A stretch of DNA of 64,000 bases from positions 2,091,096-2,155,095 of the forward strand of contig NZ_JAMLJK010000001.1 of the NCBI RefSeq assembly GCF_023700005.1, given 5' to 3'. Of this stretch, positions 17,214 through 24,585 are shown one piece after another. The notes below the pieces were generated by a model. It saw only the letters and a program-made list of their open reading frames with translations. It was not told the origin of the DNA and did not search any database. The first letter of the stretch is position 1, and every line of letters begins with the position of its first letter. Both the position numbers and the translations under genes were made by a program. This stretch comes from Larsenimonas rhizosphaerae. GTDB lineage: Bacteria > Pseudomonadota > Gammaproteobacteria > Pseudomonadales > Halomonadaceae.

Positions 17214-19253
17214 ATGAGCCCACGCGTCGTGGCAAGCCAACTGGCCATTACCCTTCTATGGCTGGCCTTCAGCCTGCCGGCTTCTGCCGCCCCCATCACG
17301 TCTACCAGTGAACAACAGCAGGCTTCCAGAGAAGTCAGCGAAGCACTGCGCTATGGCCACTATGACGATGTCACTATGGACCAGGCGTGGTCCAAACGCG
17401 CCTTTGAGCGCCTTCTGAAGCTGCTTGACCCTCAACATGTCTACCTGCTGGAAAGCGACATCAATGAATTCAGCGGCCTGGAAGACAGTTTTGGTGATGA
17501 CATCAAGGAAGGCAACCTGGACCCCATCTACGCCTTTTATGACCGCTTCCAGGACCGCCTTGAAGCCCGACTGAATTACGCCATCAACCAGCTAAGGCAA
17601 AAGCCTGTCTTTGACTTTTCAGGCAACGAGCGCATGGTACTGGACCGTGAGGACAGCGACTGGGCAGCCAGCAGCGAGGAACTCGATGCCCTCTGGGACA
17701 AGCGCATCAAGAACTCCGCACTGACCATGTCACTGTCAAATACCGCAGATGACGACATCGTCAAACAGCTATTGACCCGCTATGAAAATCAGCTTAACCG
17801 TATTCGTCAAACCAAGTCCGAAGACGTGATGAGCGTCATCATGAGCGCCGTTACTGGCTCGATCGACCCTCATACTGAATACCTGTCTCCCAGCCAGGGC
17901 GAATCCTTTGATATTCAGATGAAATTGTCACTGGAGGGGATCGGCGCCCTGCTGCAAAGCGAAAACGAATACGTCAAGGTGGCAAGCCTGGTACCCGGCG
18001 GCCCGGCCGACAAGGGAGGCGCACTGAAACCCGCCGACCGCATCGTTGCGGTGGGCCAGGGGGAAGACGGCGAAATGACCAATGTGATCGGAATGCGGCT
18101 TGATGATGTGGTTGACCTGATTCGAGGCGCAAAAGGCTCTATCGTGCGACTTGAAATCATACCTGCCAAGGCCGTTGATGTGACGCAAACCCACGTCATC
18201 AAGATCAAGCGAGATACCGTCAAGCTTGAGGATCAGGCCGCCAAGAGCCAGATTGTCACGCTCGAGCGTGACGGTAGACCGGTCAAGGTAGGCGTTATCA
18301 CCGTACCCGCCTTCTACGTCGATTTCGAAGCCTGGCAGGCAGGCCGCCAGGACTACCGCAGCACAACCCGTGATGTACGCAAGCTGATCGAGAAGCTCAA
18401 GGACCAGGACGTGGAAGGCATTGTGCTCGACTTGCGCAATGATGGCGGTGGCGCCCTTCAGGAAGCCAACTCCATGATCGGCCTGTTCATCGACCGTGGG
18501 CCCACGGTACAGGTTCGTGATGCCCGTGGTCGCATCAGCCTCTACGGAGACACCGACCGAGGTGTTGCCTACGACGGGCCACTGGCCGTACTGGTCAACC
18601 GACTGTCAGCTTCAGCATCCGAGATTTTTGCAGGCGCCATCCAGGATTACGGACGCGGCATCATCGTAGGCACCCGCACCTTCGGCAAGGGAACCGTTCA
18701 GACAATGTCGGATTTGAGCCATGGCGAGCTCAAGATGACACGGGCCAAGTTTTACCGAATCACCGGAAAAAGCACCCAGATGAAAGGCGTCACGCCGGAC
18801 ATCAGCTTCCCGAGCATGCTCGACAGCGAGGAAATCGGTGAAAGCGCACTGGACAACGCCCTGCCCTGGGATACCGTCCGCCCGGTCAACTACCGCCGTT
18901 ACGGCAATCCGGCACGCTGGATGAGTGAACTTGAAAAACGCCACGAACAGCGCGCATCCAACGATCCCAACTTTCGATACCTCGAGCAGGAAGCACGTCT
19001 GGCCAGAAAACTGCGGGAACAGACCAGCTCGGTCAGCCTGAACAAGCGTCAGCGCAAAAACGAAATGGATGCCCAGGAGGCGGAGCAACTCTCGCTCGAG
19101 AATCAACGCCGGCGCGCACTGAAACTACCCGAGATAAAGGACTGGACTGACAGCCGCGACGACAAGGACAGCGCCACCCCAATTGACGAGGCTGAACTCA
19201 ATGAAAGTGCTGCCATCCTTTATGATTACCACCAGCTGATGCAGGACCAGTAA
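17214..19253 (+). CDS. prc: carboxy-terminal processing (tail-specific) protease Prc
   Basis: Periplasmic S41 protease, 679 aa, that degrades proteins with apolar C-termini and trims envelope targets such as peptidoglycan enzymes. It has a signal peptide ending near SLPASA, an N-terminal DUF3340-type region, a PDZ domain (YVKVASLVPGGPADKGGALKPADRIVAV, around residues 255-320) and the protease core with catalytic Ser in LSASASEIFAGAI and Lys in GTRTFGKGTVQT. TTG at 17211 opens the frame, but the adjacent ATG at 17214 is better placed after GGGAGAG. Confidence 0.95.
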   Translation: MSPRVVASQLAITLLWLAFSLPASAAPITSTSEQQQASREVSEALRYGHYDDVTMDQAWSKRAFERLLKLLDPQHVYLLESDINEFSGLEDSFGDDIKEGNLDPIYAFYDRFQDRLEARLNYAINQLRQKPVFDFSGNERMVLDREDSDWAASSEELDALWDKRIKNSALTMSLSNTADDDIVKQLLTRYENQLNRIRQTKSEDVMSVIMSAVTGSIDPHTEYLSPSQGESFDIQMKLSLEGIGALLQSENEYVKVASLVPGGPADKGGALKPADRIVAVGQGEDGEMTNVIGMRLDDVVDLIRGAKGSIVRLEIIPAKAVDVTQTHVIKIKRDTVKLEDQAAKSQIVTLERDGRPVKVGVITVPAFYVDFEAWQAGRQDYRSTTRDVRKLIEKLKDQDVEGIVLDLRNDGGGALQEANSMIGLFIDRGPTVQVRDARGRISLYGDTDRGVAYDGPLAVLVNRLSASASEIFAGAIQDYGRGIIVGTRTFGKGTVQTMSDLSHGELKMTRAKFYRITGKSTQMKGVTPDISFPSMLDSEEIGESALDNALPWDTVRPVNYRRYGNPARWMSELEKRHEQRASNDPNFRYLEQEARLARKLREQTSSVSLNKRQRKNEMDAQEAEQLSLENQRRRALKLPEIKDWTDSRDDKDSATPIDEAELNESAAILYDYHQLMQDQ

Positions 19254-19276
19254 TCGATCACTCCATCCTGAAAAAA

Positions 19277-19306
19277 AGCCGCTGATAGGTATCAGCGGCT
19301 TTTTTA
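19277..19306. terminator. bidirectional terminator between prc and the 63-residue gene
   Basis: 10-bp stem AGCCGCTGAT/ATCAGCGGCT with loop AGGT, A-run on the left and T-run on the right; serves both converging genes. Confidence 0.92.
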
Positions 19307-19320
19307 TTTATTCAATAACA

Positions 19321-19512
19321 TTAGCGGTCCAGCCACACCAGCACGTCCATCATGGTTTGATGATCAATGTCGTACTGAGCCATCAGGGCATCAAGCCGCT
19401 TCTTGAACTGCTCATCCACATCGTTGCGAGTATCCAGCCCGCGCAGCAACTCACCCAGTTGCGCATCCAGCGCCCACTTCTCCTTTACGGACAAGACGTT
19501 TTCACGAGACAT
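19321..19512 (-). CDS. small helical protein of unknown function (63 aa)
   Basis: Predicted soluble cytoplasmic protein, all-helical by composition (KEKWALDAQLGELLRGL, EQFKKRLDALMAQYDIDHQTM), with no signal peptide, membrane segment or cysteine. Support for it being real: an ATG with AAGGA about 6 nt upstream, its own bidirectional terminator 15 bp after the stop, and normal codon use. I do not recognise the family. It stands alone between prc and tRNA genes. Confidence 0.65.
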   Translation of the reverse strand: MSRENVLSVKEKWALDAQLGELLRGLDTRNDVDEQFKKRLDALMAQYDIDHQTMMDVLVWLDR

Positions 19513-19831
19513 GCGAATCCTTTAACACTACTGTCAGCAATAAAAATCAATACATCAGGGAAACCCGTCAGGAAAGCACAGGCAGTATAAATACCTGCAG
19601 GCCCGACCGCGATCTACGCGCCATTGACACGAACGCAGGCCAAACACCAGCGGCCACGGGCAGCTGGTGCTGTTCTTTTAGCAAAGCATACGCTTAAAGG
19701 CAAATAAATACAGAAAGGTCAAGCATTATCTACATCAGATAAAACCAAGATCGATGAACGACACTAATGGATATGACAATGAAATTCTTGCAGAACCACA
19801 AAAAGGAGATTTACCGGCAGGATTTACAAAA
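19513..19831. other. 319-bp non-coding gap before the tRNA-Asn pair
   Basis: No convincing reading frame. Contents: the upstream region of the small minus-strand gene (TATACT-like box near 19586-19591 when read in reverse), a plus-strand hairpin CACCAGC/GCTGGTG at 19645-19669 followed by a T-rich stretch, and an AT-rich stretch toward 19831. A small RNA ending at the hairpin is possible but weakly supported. Confidence 0.5.
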
Positions 19832-19907
19832 TGGCTCCCCGAACAGGACTCGAACCTGTGACCCAATGATTAACAGTCATTTGCTCTACCAACTGAGCTA
19901 TCGGGGA
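19832..19907 (-). tRNA. tRNA-Asn (GTT), copy 1
   Basis: Acceptor TCCCCGA/TCGGGGA with G discriminator and encoded CCA, anticodon loop CTGTTAA, T-loop TTCGAGT. Identical to the copy at 19948-20023 and lies 40 bp downstream of it in transcription direction. Confidence 0.96.
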
Positions 19908-19947
19908 ACATACATATTGTAAATTGTAACTCGGACATCAGGGATAA

Positions 19948-20023
19948 TGGCTCCCCGAACAGGACTCGAACCTGTGACCCAATGATTAACAGTCATTTGC
20001 TCTACCAACTGAGCTATCGGGGA
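19948..20023 (-). tRNA. tRNA-Asn (GTT), copy 2
   Basis: Same 76-nt sequence as copy 1. It is the promoter-proximal gene of the pair; the shared promoter is at 20047-20074. Confidence 0.96.
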
Positions 20024-20046
20024 ATGACGTCCTGAGTACGCGGCGT

Positions 20047-20074
20047 AGTATAAGGATTTTAAATCGCTCGTCAA
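20047..20074 (-). promoter_or_regulatory. promoter of the tRNA-Asn pair
   Basis: On the minus strand TTGACG (20074-20069), 16-bp spacer, TATACT (20052-20047), followed by a G/C-rich discriminator ACGCCGCG. No comparable promoter is seen in the 40 bp between the two tRNA genes, so they are probably one transcript. Confidence 0.75.
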
Positions 20075-20133
20075 CACCTGTGGTAATGACGCTCCTTATT
20101 TTCTACTACACCCATGGCTTACGCCATTTCAAG

Positions 20134-20210
20134 TGGTGGCTACGCCCTGATTCGAACAGGGGACCCCATCATTATGAGTGATGTGCTCTAACCAGCTGAG
20201 CTACGTAGCC
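20134..20210 (-). tRNA. tRNA-Met (elongator, CAT), inverted copy
   Basis: Base-for-base identical to 15661-15737 but on the opposite strand. Flanking sequences do not match the first copy beyond the tRNA itself. Confidence 0.96.
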
Positions 20211-20223
20211 AACAACGGCAAGT

Positions 20224-20251
20224 ATCTTACACCATGGAAATTTACATGCAA
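20224..20251 (-). promoter_or_regulatory. promoter of the inverted tRNA-Met
   Basis: TTGCAT (20251-20246), 16-bp spacer, TAAGAT (20229-20224); about 13 bp from the -10 box to the tRNA 5' end. Confidence 0.6.
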
Positions 20252-20424
20252 GTACTTATTTTTACAGGCCTAACTGTCAAAGCGGGAAAACGCGGAAAAC
20301 AGGTGCGATCAATGCCCTTTTCTTCTCTGGCGTTTACAGGCCGGCACCGTTCAATGTCTGACCCGATGCGCCGATTTCAGTAAAACAATCCTGCAATGAA
20401 CACTCGAAACGCCGAACTTCTTTT

Positions 20425-20457
20425 ATTGATTGAACGTTCAATAAAAAATGATACACT
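20425..20457 (+). promoter_or_regulatory. betIBA promoter with overlapping BetI-type operator
   Basis: Perfect palindrome TTGAACGTTCAA (20430-20441) inside an AT-rich frame ATTGATTGAACGTTCAATAA, very like the BetI box of the E. coli betT-betI intergenic region. TTGAAC (20430-20435) and TACACT (20452-20457), 16 bp apart, form a plausible promoter that a bound repressor would cover. Expected effect: BetI autorepression, relieved by choline. Confidence 0.75.
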
Positions 20458-20505
20458 GACTGTATTAACGGTAATCCCATTATCGCGATACCCGGGAGCA
20501 AGCGC

Positions 20506-21129
20506 ATGCCTAAAGTAGGAATGGAGCCCATCCGCCGCCATCAGTTGATCAAGGCCACCATGGAGGCCATCGATGATGTCGGTCTTGCAGATGCCACCAT
20601 CGCACGCATTGCATCGCGCGCTGGCGTATCGACCGGCATCATCAGCCATTATTTTGGTGGCAAGGGCGGGCTGCTGGAAGCCACCATGCGCCACATTCTT
20701 GCTGATCTGGGCGATGCCGTAAGCCAGCGCCAAAGGATGCTGGGCACCAGTGATCCGCGCGCGCACCTCCGGGCTATCGTTGAAGCCAACTTCGATCGCA
20801 GTCAGATCAGCCGCAGCGTCATGAAAACCTGGCTGGCCTTCTGGACCACCAGCATGCACCGGGACGATCTGATGCGGCTGCAGCGCGTCAATGACCGCCG
20901 CCTCTACTCCAATCTGTGCTTTCAGTTTCGCAAGAAAATGCCTCGTGACGAGGCCCAGAACGCTGCCCGCGGCCTGGCGGCCCTGATCGACGGATTATGG
21001 CTTCGCGGTGCACTGGCACCGGAGGGCCTCAATATCCCCAGGGCGATCTGTATCGCGTTTGATTTCATCGATGAACAATTCAACAAGACAGCCGACCACG
21101 CCGGCAACCTGGAACAGGCGTGCCGGTAG
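20506..21129 (+). CDS. betI: choline-responsive repressor BetI (TetR family)
   Basis: TetR-type repressor of the glycine-betaine synthesis operon; 207 aa. The N-terminus [22 protein letters not shown] and [37 protein letters not shown] are diagnostic of BetI, as is the ligand-domain segment [18 protein letters not shown] lies before the ATG. First gene of betI-betB-betA, with a BetI-like palindrome 65-80 bp upstream. Confidence 0.95.
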   Translation: MPKVGMEPIRRHQLIKATMEAIDDVGLADATIARIASRAGVSTGIISHYFGGKGGLLEATMRHILADLGDAVSQRQRMLGTSDPRAHLRAIVEANFDRSQISRSVMKTWLAFWTTSMHRDDLMRLQRVNDRRLYSNLCFQFRKKMPRDEAQNAARGLAALIDGLWLRGALAPEGLNIPRAICIAFDFIDEQFNKTADHAGNLEQACR

Positions 21130-21173
21130 TTACCTTTTCAATGACACCTCCATTCAACTCAGGGAGCGATGGT

Positions 21174-22643
21174 ATGAGCGTTTTCGAGACCCAGAAGCTT
21201 TACATCAACGGTCAGCACGTAGAAGCGACCTCCGGCGAAACCTTCGACACGATCAACCCGGCAACCGGTGAGGTACTTGCCACTGTGCAGCAGGCATCTC
21301 AGGCAGATGTCGACAAGGCCGTCGACGCCGCACGTCAGGGGCAGAAGGTCTGGGCGGCAATGACCGGGATGGAGCGTTCACGCATCCTTCGCCGTGCCGT
21401 CACCCTGTTGCGCGAGCGCAATGATGAACTGGCTCGTCTGGAAACCCTTGATACCGGCAAGGCCATGAGCGAAACCACGGCGGTGGATATCGTGACCGGT
21501 GCCGATGCCCTTGAATACTACGCAGGCCTGGCTACCGCAGTGGAAGGTCAGCAGATCCCGCTGCGCGAGGATTCCTTCGTATATACCCGCCGCGAGCCGC
21601 TCGGTGTCTGTGCCGGCATCGGGGCATGGAACTACCCGATTCAGATTGCCTGCTGGAAGTCTGCTCCGGCTCTAGCAACCGGCAACGCCATGGTATTCAA
21701 ACCCAGCGAAGTCACGCCGCTGACGGCCATGAAGCTGGCTGAAATCCTTACCGAAGCCGGCCTGCCGGACGGTGTATTCAACGTGGTTCACGGCGATGGC
21801 CGTGTTGGCGCCATGCTGACCGAGCATATGGGCATCGACAAGATTTCCTTTACCGGTGAAGTCGGGACCGGCAAGAAGGTCATGGCAGCCTCTGCAGCCT
21901 CTTCCCTTAAGGAAGTAACCGTGGAACTGGGTGGCAAGTCACCCCTGATCGTCTTTGCCGACGCCGACATTGATCGCGCCGTTGACGGTGCCATGATGGC
22001 CAACTTCTACTCTACCGGTCAGGTCTGCACCAACGGCACACGCGTGTTTGTCGAACGCAGCATCAAGGATGACTTTGAAGCACGTCTTCTTGAGCGCCTC
22101 AAGAACATCAGGGCCGGTGACCCACTGAAGGAAGACACCAACTTTGGCCCACTGGTCAGCTTCGAGCATATGGAAAAGGTCATCTCCTATCTGGAGCTTG
22201 GCCAGCAGGAAGGCGCACGCCTTCTGGCCGGTGGTCACCGCATGACGGAAGGTGAATTTGCAAAGGGTGCCTACGTTGAAGCCACTGTCTTCACCGATTG
22301 CACCGATGACATGCGCATCGTCAGGGAAGAAATCTTCGGGCCGGTCATGTCCATACTCGCCTTCGATGACGAAGAAGAAGTCATTCGCCGCGCCAATGAT
22401 ACCGAATACGGCCTGGCCGCCGGGGTCTTCACTGAAAGCCTGAACCGTGCACATCGAGTCATCCACCGGATGGAAGCCGGCATCTGCTGGGTCAATACCT
22501 GGGGTGATTCACCTTCTGAAATGCCGGTCGGTGGGTACAAGCAGTCCGGTGTCGGCCGCGAAAACGGAGTGATCACGCTGGGGCACTATACCCGCGTCAA
22601 ATCAGTGCAGATCGAAATGGGCCCGTTTGAATCCGCCTTCTGA
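21174..22643 (+). CDS. betB: betaine aldehyde dehydrogenase
   Basis: NAD(P)-dependent oxidation of betaine aldehyde to glycine betaine, the main compatible solute made from choline; 489 aa. Cofactor-binding [30 protein letters not shown], catalytic Glu in [14 protein letters not shown] and catalytic Cys in [16 protein letters not shown] are all present. ATG 21174 with AGGGAG upstream gives the standard length; the frame opens at 21120 but those residues overlap betI. A GC hairpin follows in the gap to betA. Confidence 0.96.
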   Translation: MSVFETQKLYINGQHVEATSGETFDTINPATGEVLATVQQASQADVDKAVDAARQGQKVWAAMTGMERSRILRRAVTLLRERNDELARLETLDTGKAMSETTAVDIVTGADALEYYAGLATAVEGQQIPLREDSFVYTRREPLGVCAGIGAWNYPIQIACWKSAPALATGNAMVFKPSEVTPLTAMKLAEILTEAGLPDGVFNVVHGDGRVGAMLTEHMGIDKISFTGEVGTGKKVMAASAASSLKEVTVELGGKSPLIVFADADIDRAVDGAMMANFYSTGQVCTNGTRVFVERSIKDDFEARLLERLKNIRAGDPLKEDTNFGPLVSFEHMEKVISYLELGQQEGARLLAGGHRMTEGEFAKGAYVEATVFTDCTDDMRIVREEIFGPVMSILAFDDEEEVIRRANDTEYGLAAGVFTESLNRAHRVIHRMEAGICWVNTWGDSPSEMPVGGYKQSGVGRENGVITLGHYTRVKSVQIEMGPFESAF

Positions 22644-22650
22644 AATCGGC

Positions 22651-22670
22651 GGGGCCGGCCTGCCGGCCCC
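22651..22670 (+). other. GC-rich hairpin between betB and betA
   Basis: GGGGCCGG/CCGGCCCC arms with a 4-nt loop, 8 bp after the betB stop. No T-run follows, so it is more likely an mRNA-stability or partial read-through element than a full terminator. Confidence 0.45.
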
Positions 22671-22719
22671 CTTCCCTGCGGTGACGCAACCCACGACGAC
22701 CTGACACGAGGAATACACC

Positions 22720-24405
22720 ATGGCAGATCGCCAGGAATTTGATTACGTCATTATTGGTGCCGGCTCTGCCGGTAATGTACTGGCCACACGTCTGACCGAG
22801 GATCGTGATGTAACGGTACTGCTGCTTGAAGCGGGCGGTCCGGACTATCGACTCGACTTCCGGACCCAGATGCCGGCAGCGCTGGCCTTTCCGCTACAGG
22901 GAAAAAGGTACAACTGGGCCTTTGAGACCGACCCCGAACCCCATATGGACAACCGCCGGATGGAGTGTGGTCGTGGCAAGGGGCTGGGCGGCTCATCGCT
23001 GATCAATGGCATGTGCTATATCCGGGGTAACGCCATGGATCTCGACAGATGGGCCGAACGGCCAGGCCTGTCGGACTGGACCTATGCAGACTGTCTTCCG
23101 TATTACCGCAAGGCAGAAAGCCGTGACATCGGCCCCAACGATTACCACGGCGGCACAGGCCCGGTCAGTGTTGCCACACCCAAACAGGATACCAATCCGC
23201 TGAATCTCGCCTTTATTCAGGCCGGTGTCGATGCCGGATATCCGCGCACCGATGACCTGAACGGCTATCAGCAGGAAGGCTTCGGCCCGATGGATCGTAC
23301 GACAACGCCCAACGGACGCCGTGCCTCTACCGCGAGAGGTTATCTTGATACCGCAAGACAGCGCGATAATCTGACCATTGAAGTACACGCCACCACGGAC
23401 CGCATTCTGTTCGAGGGCAAGCGGGCGGTAGGCGTTACGTATGATCAGAAAGGCACCCGCAAGGAAGTGCACGCTCGCAAGGAAGTACTGCTGTGTGGTG
23501 GAGCCATCGCCTCGCCACAGATTCTGCAGCGCTCGGGAGTAGGCGATCCGGAGTGGCTGAGCGAATTGAACATCGATGTGGTTCATGAACTGCCAGGTGT
23601 CGGCAAGAACCTGCAGGATCACCTCGAGATGTACATTCAATATGAATGCAAGAAGCCGATTTCGCTCTACCCGTCGCTGAAAATCCATAACCAGCCCAAA
23701 ATCGGGCTTGAGTGGATGATGTTCGGCAAGGGCATCGGTGCGAGCAATCAGTTCGAGGCAGGCGCCTTTATCCGCTCGGACGACAACGAAGAATGGCCCA
23801 ACCTGCAGTACCACTTCCTGCCGATTGCCATCAGCTACAACGGCAAGAGTGCAGTCGAGGCACACGGTTTCCAGGCTCACGTTGGATCCATGCGCTCCAA
23901 CAGCCGTGGCCGCATCAAGCTGCGCTCCACTGACCCGCATGATGCCCCCAGCATTCTATTCAACTACATGGCCGAAGAGCGCGACTGGGAAGAGTTCCGT
24001 GCCGGTATCAGGCTCACACGAAACATCATCAATCAGCCGGCCATGGATGAATTCCGGGGCGAGGAAATTGCGCCTGGAGCGCATGTTCAAAGTGATGAAG
24101 AGCTCGATGCCTTCGTACGCGAGCATGCCGAAACGGCCTACCACCCCTGCGGCTCCTGCAGAATGGGTGATGATGACATGGCCGTGGTCGATGGCGAAGG
24201 ACGAGTACACGGCATGGAAGGGCTTCGCGTGATCGATGCGTCACTGATGCCTGTCATTGTTACCGGCAACCTGAATGCCACCACCATCATGATGGCTGAA
24301 AAGCTGGCCGACAAGGTACGGGGACGCGCCCCACTGCCGAAATCCGATGCCGACTATTTCAAGGCAGAAGGCCGGCCGGCCCATGAGGCGCCCAAACGCG
24401 CCTGA
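22720..24405 (+). CDS. betA: choline dehydrogenase
   Basis: Membrane-associated GMC flavoprotein (561 aa) oxidising choline to betaine aldehyde. FAD-binding motif [21 protein letters not shown] at the N-terminus, GMC signatures [15 protein letters not shown] and [15 protein letters not shown], and the C-terminal catalytic His/Asn region [10 protein letters not shown] and [16 protein letters not shown]. Last gene of the bet operon, followed by a hairpin at 24441. No choline transporter (betT) is in this window. Confidence 0.96.
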   Translation: MADRQEFDYVIIGAGSAGNVLATRLTEDRDVTVLLLEAGGPDYRLDFRTQMPAALAFPLQGKRYNWAFETDPEPHMDNRRMECGRGKGLGGSSLINGMCYIRGNAMDLDRWAERPGLSDWTYADCLPYYRKAESRDIGPNDYHGGTGPVSVATPKQDTNPLNLAFIQAGVDAGYPRTDDLNGYQQEGFGPMDRTTTPNGRRASTARGYLDTARQRDNLTIEVHATTDRILFEGKRAVGVTYDQKGTRKEVHARKEVLLCGGAIASPQILQRSGVGDPEWLSELNIDVVHELPGVGKNLQDHLEMYIQYECKKPISLYPSLKIHNQPKIGLEWMMFGKGIGASNQFEAGAFIRSDDNEEWPNLQYHFLPIAISYNGKSAVEAHGFQAHVGSMRSNSRGRIKLRSTDPHDAPSILFNYMAEERDWEEFRAGIRLTRNIINQPAMDEFRGEEIAPGAHVQSDEELDAFVREHAETAYHPCGSCRMGDDDMAVVDGEGRVHGMEGLRVIDASLMPVIVTGNLNATTIMMAEKLADKVRGRAPLPKSDADYFKAEGRPAHEAPKRA

Positions 24406-24440
24406 TCCCACCGTCGATCAGACCACTGCCTCATGTCATC

Positions 24441-24466
24441 AAGGCCCGCCACTGGCGGGCCTTTCC
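24441..24466 (+). terminator. terminator after betA
   Basis: 10-bp stem AAGGCCCGCC/GGCGGGCCTT with loop ACT; only a short T tract follows. Confidence 0.65.
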
Positions 24467-24550
24467 GTTTGATATTGACTGAAGAAATCAGCAGCATCTT
24501 CTACACCTTTAGCAGGGCTTGGCAGTACAGTGGTTTCTCCTCTACAGTGA

Positions 24551-24568
24551 TTCAAACGACCGTTTAAA
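24551..24568 (+). promoter_or_regulatory. PsrA-like palindrome upstream of fadE
   Basis: TTCAAAC-GACC-GTTTAAA, an inverted repeat with one mismatch whose core CAAAC-N4-GTTT resembles the binding pattern reported for the fatty-acid-responsive TetR repressor PsrA of pseudomonads. It ends 17 bp before the fadE ATG, so a bound protein would block translation start or early transcription. Assignment is inference. Confidence 0.4.
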
Positions 24569-24585
24569 TATACCGGGAGCCCGCC

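Larger units (their letters stand above)
19830..20024. repeat. tandem 79-bp direct repeat carrying two tRNA-Asn genes
   Basis: Positions 19830-19908 and 19946-20024 are identical and spaced by 37 bp of unrelated sequence. The repeat is the tRNA plus 2 bp on one side and 1 bp on the other, consistent with a tandem gene duplication whose spacer has diverged. Confidence 0.85.

Noticed and set aside
22993-23940. 315-codon open frame antisense to betA
   Set aside because: Fully inside betA with no domain; shadow of codon bias.
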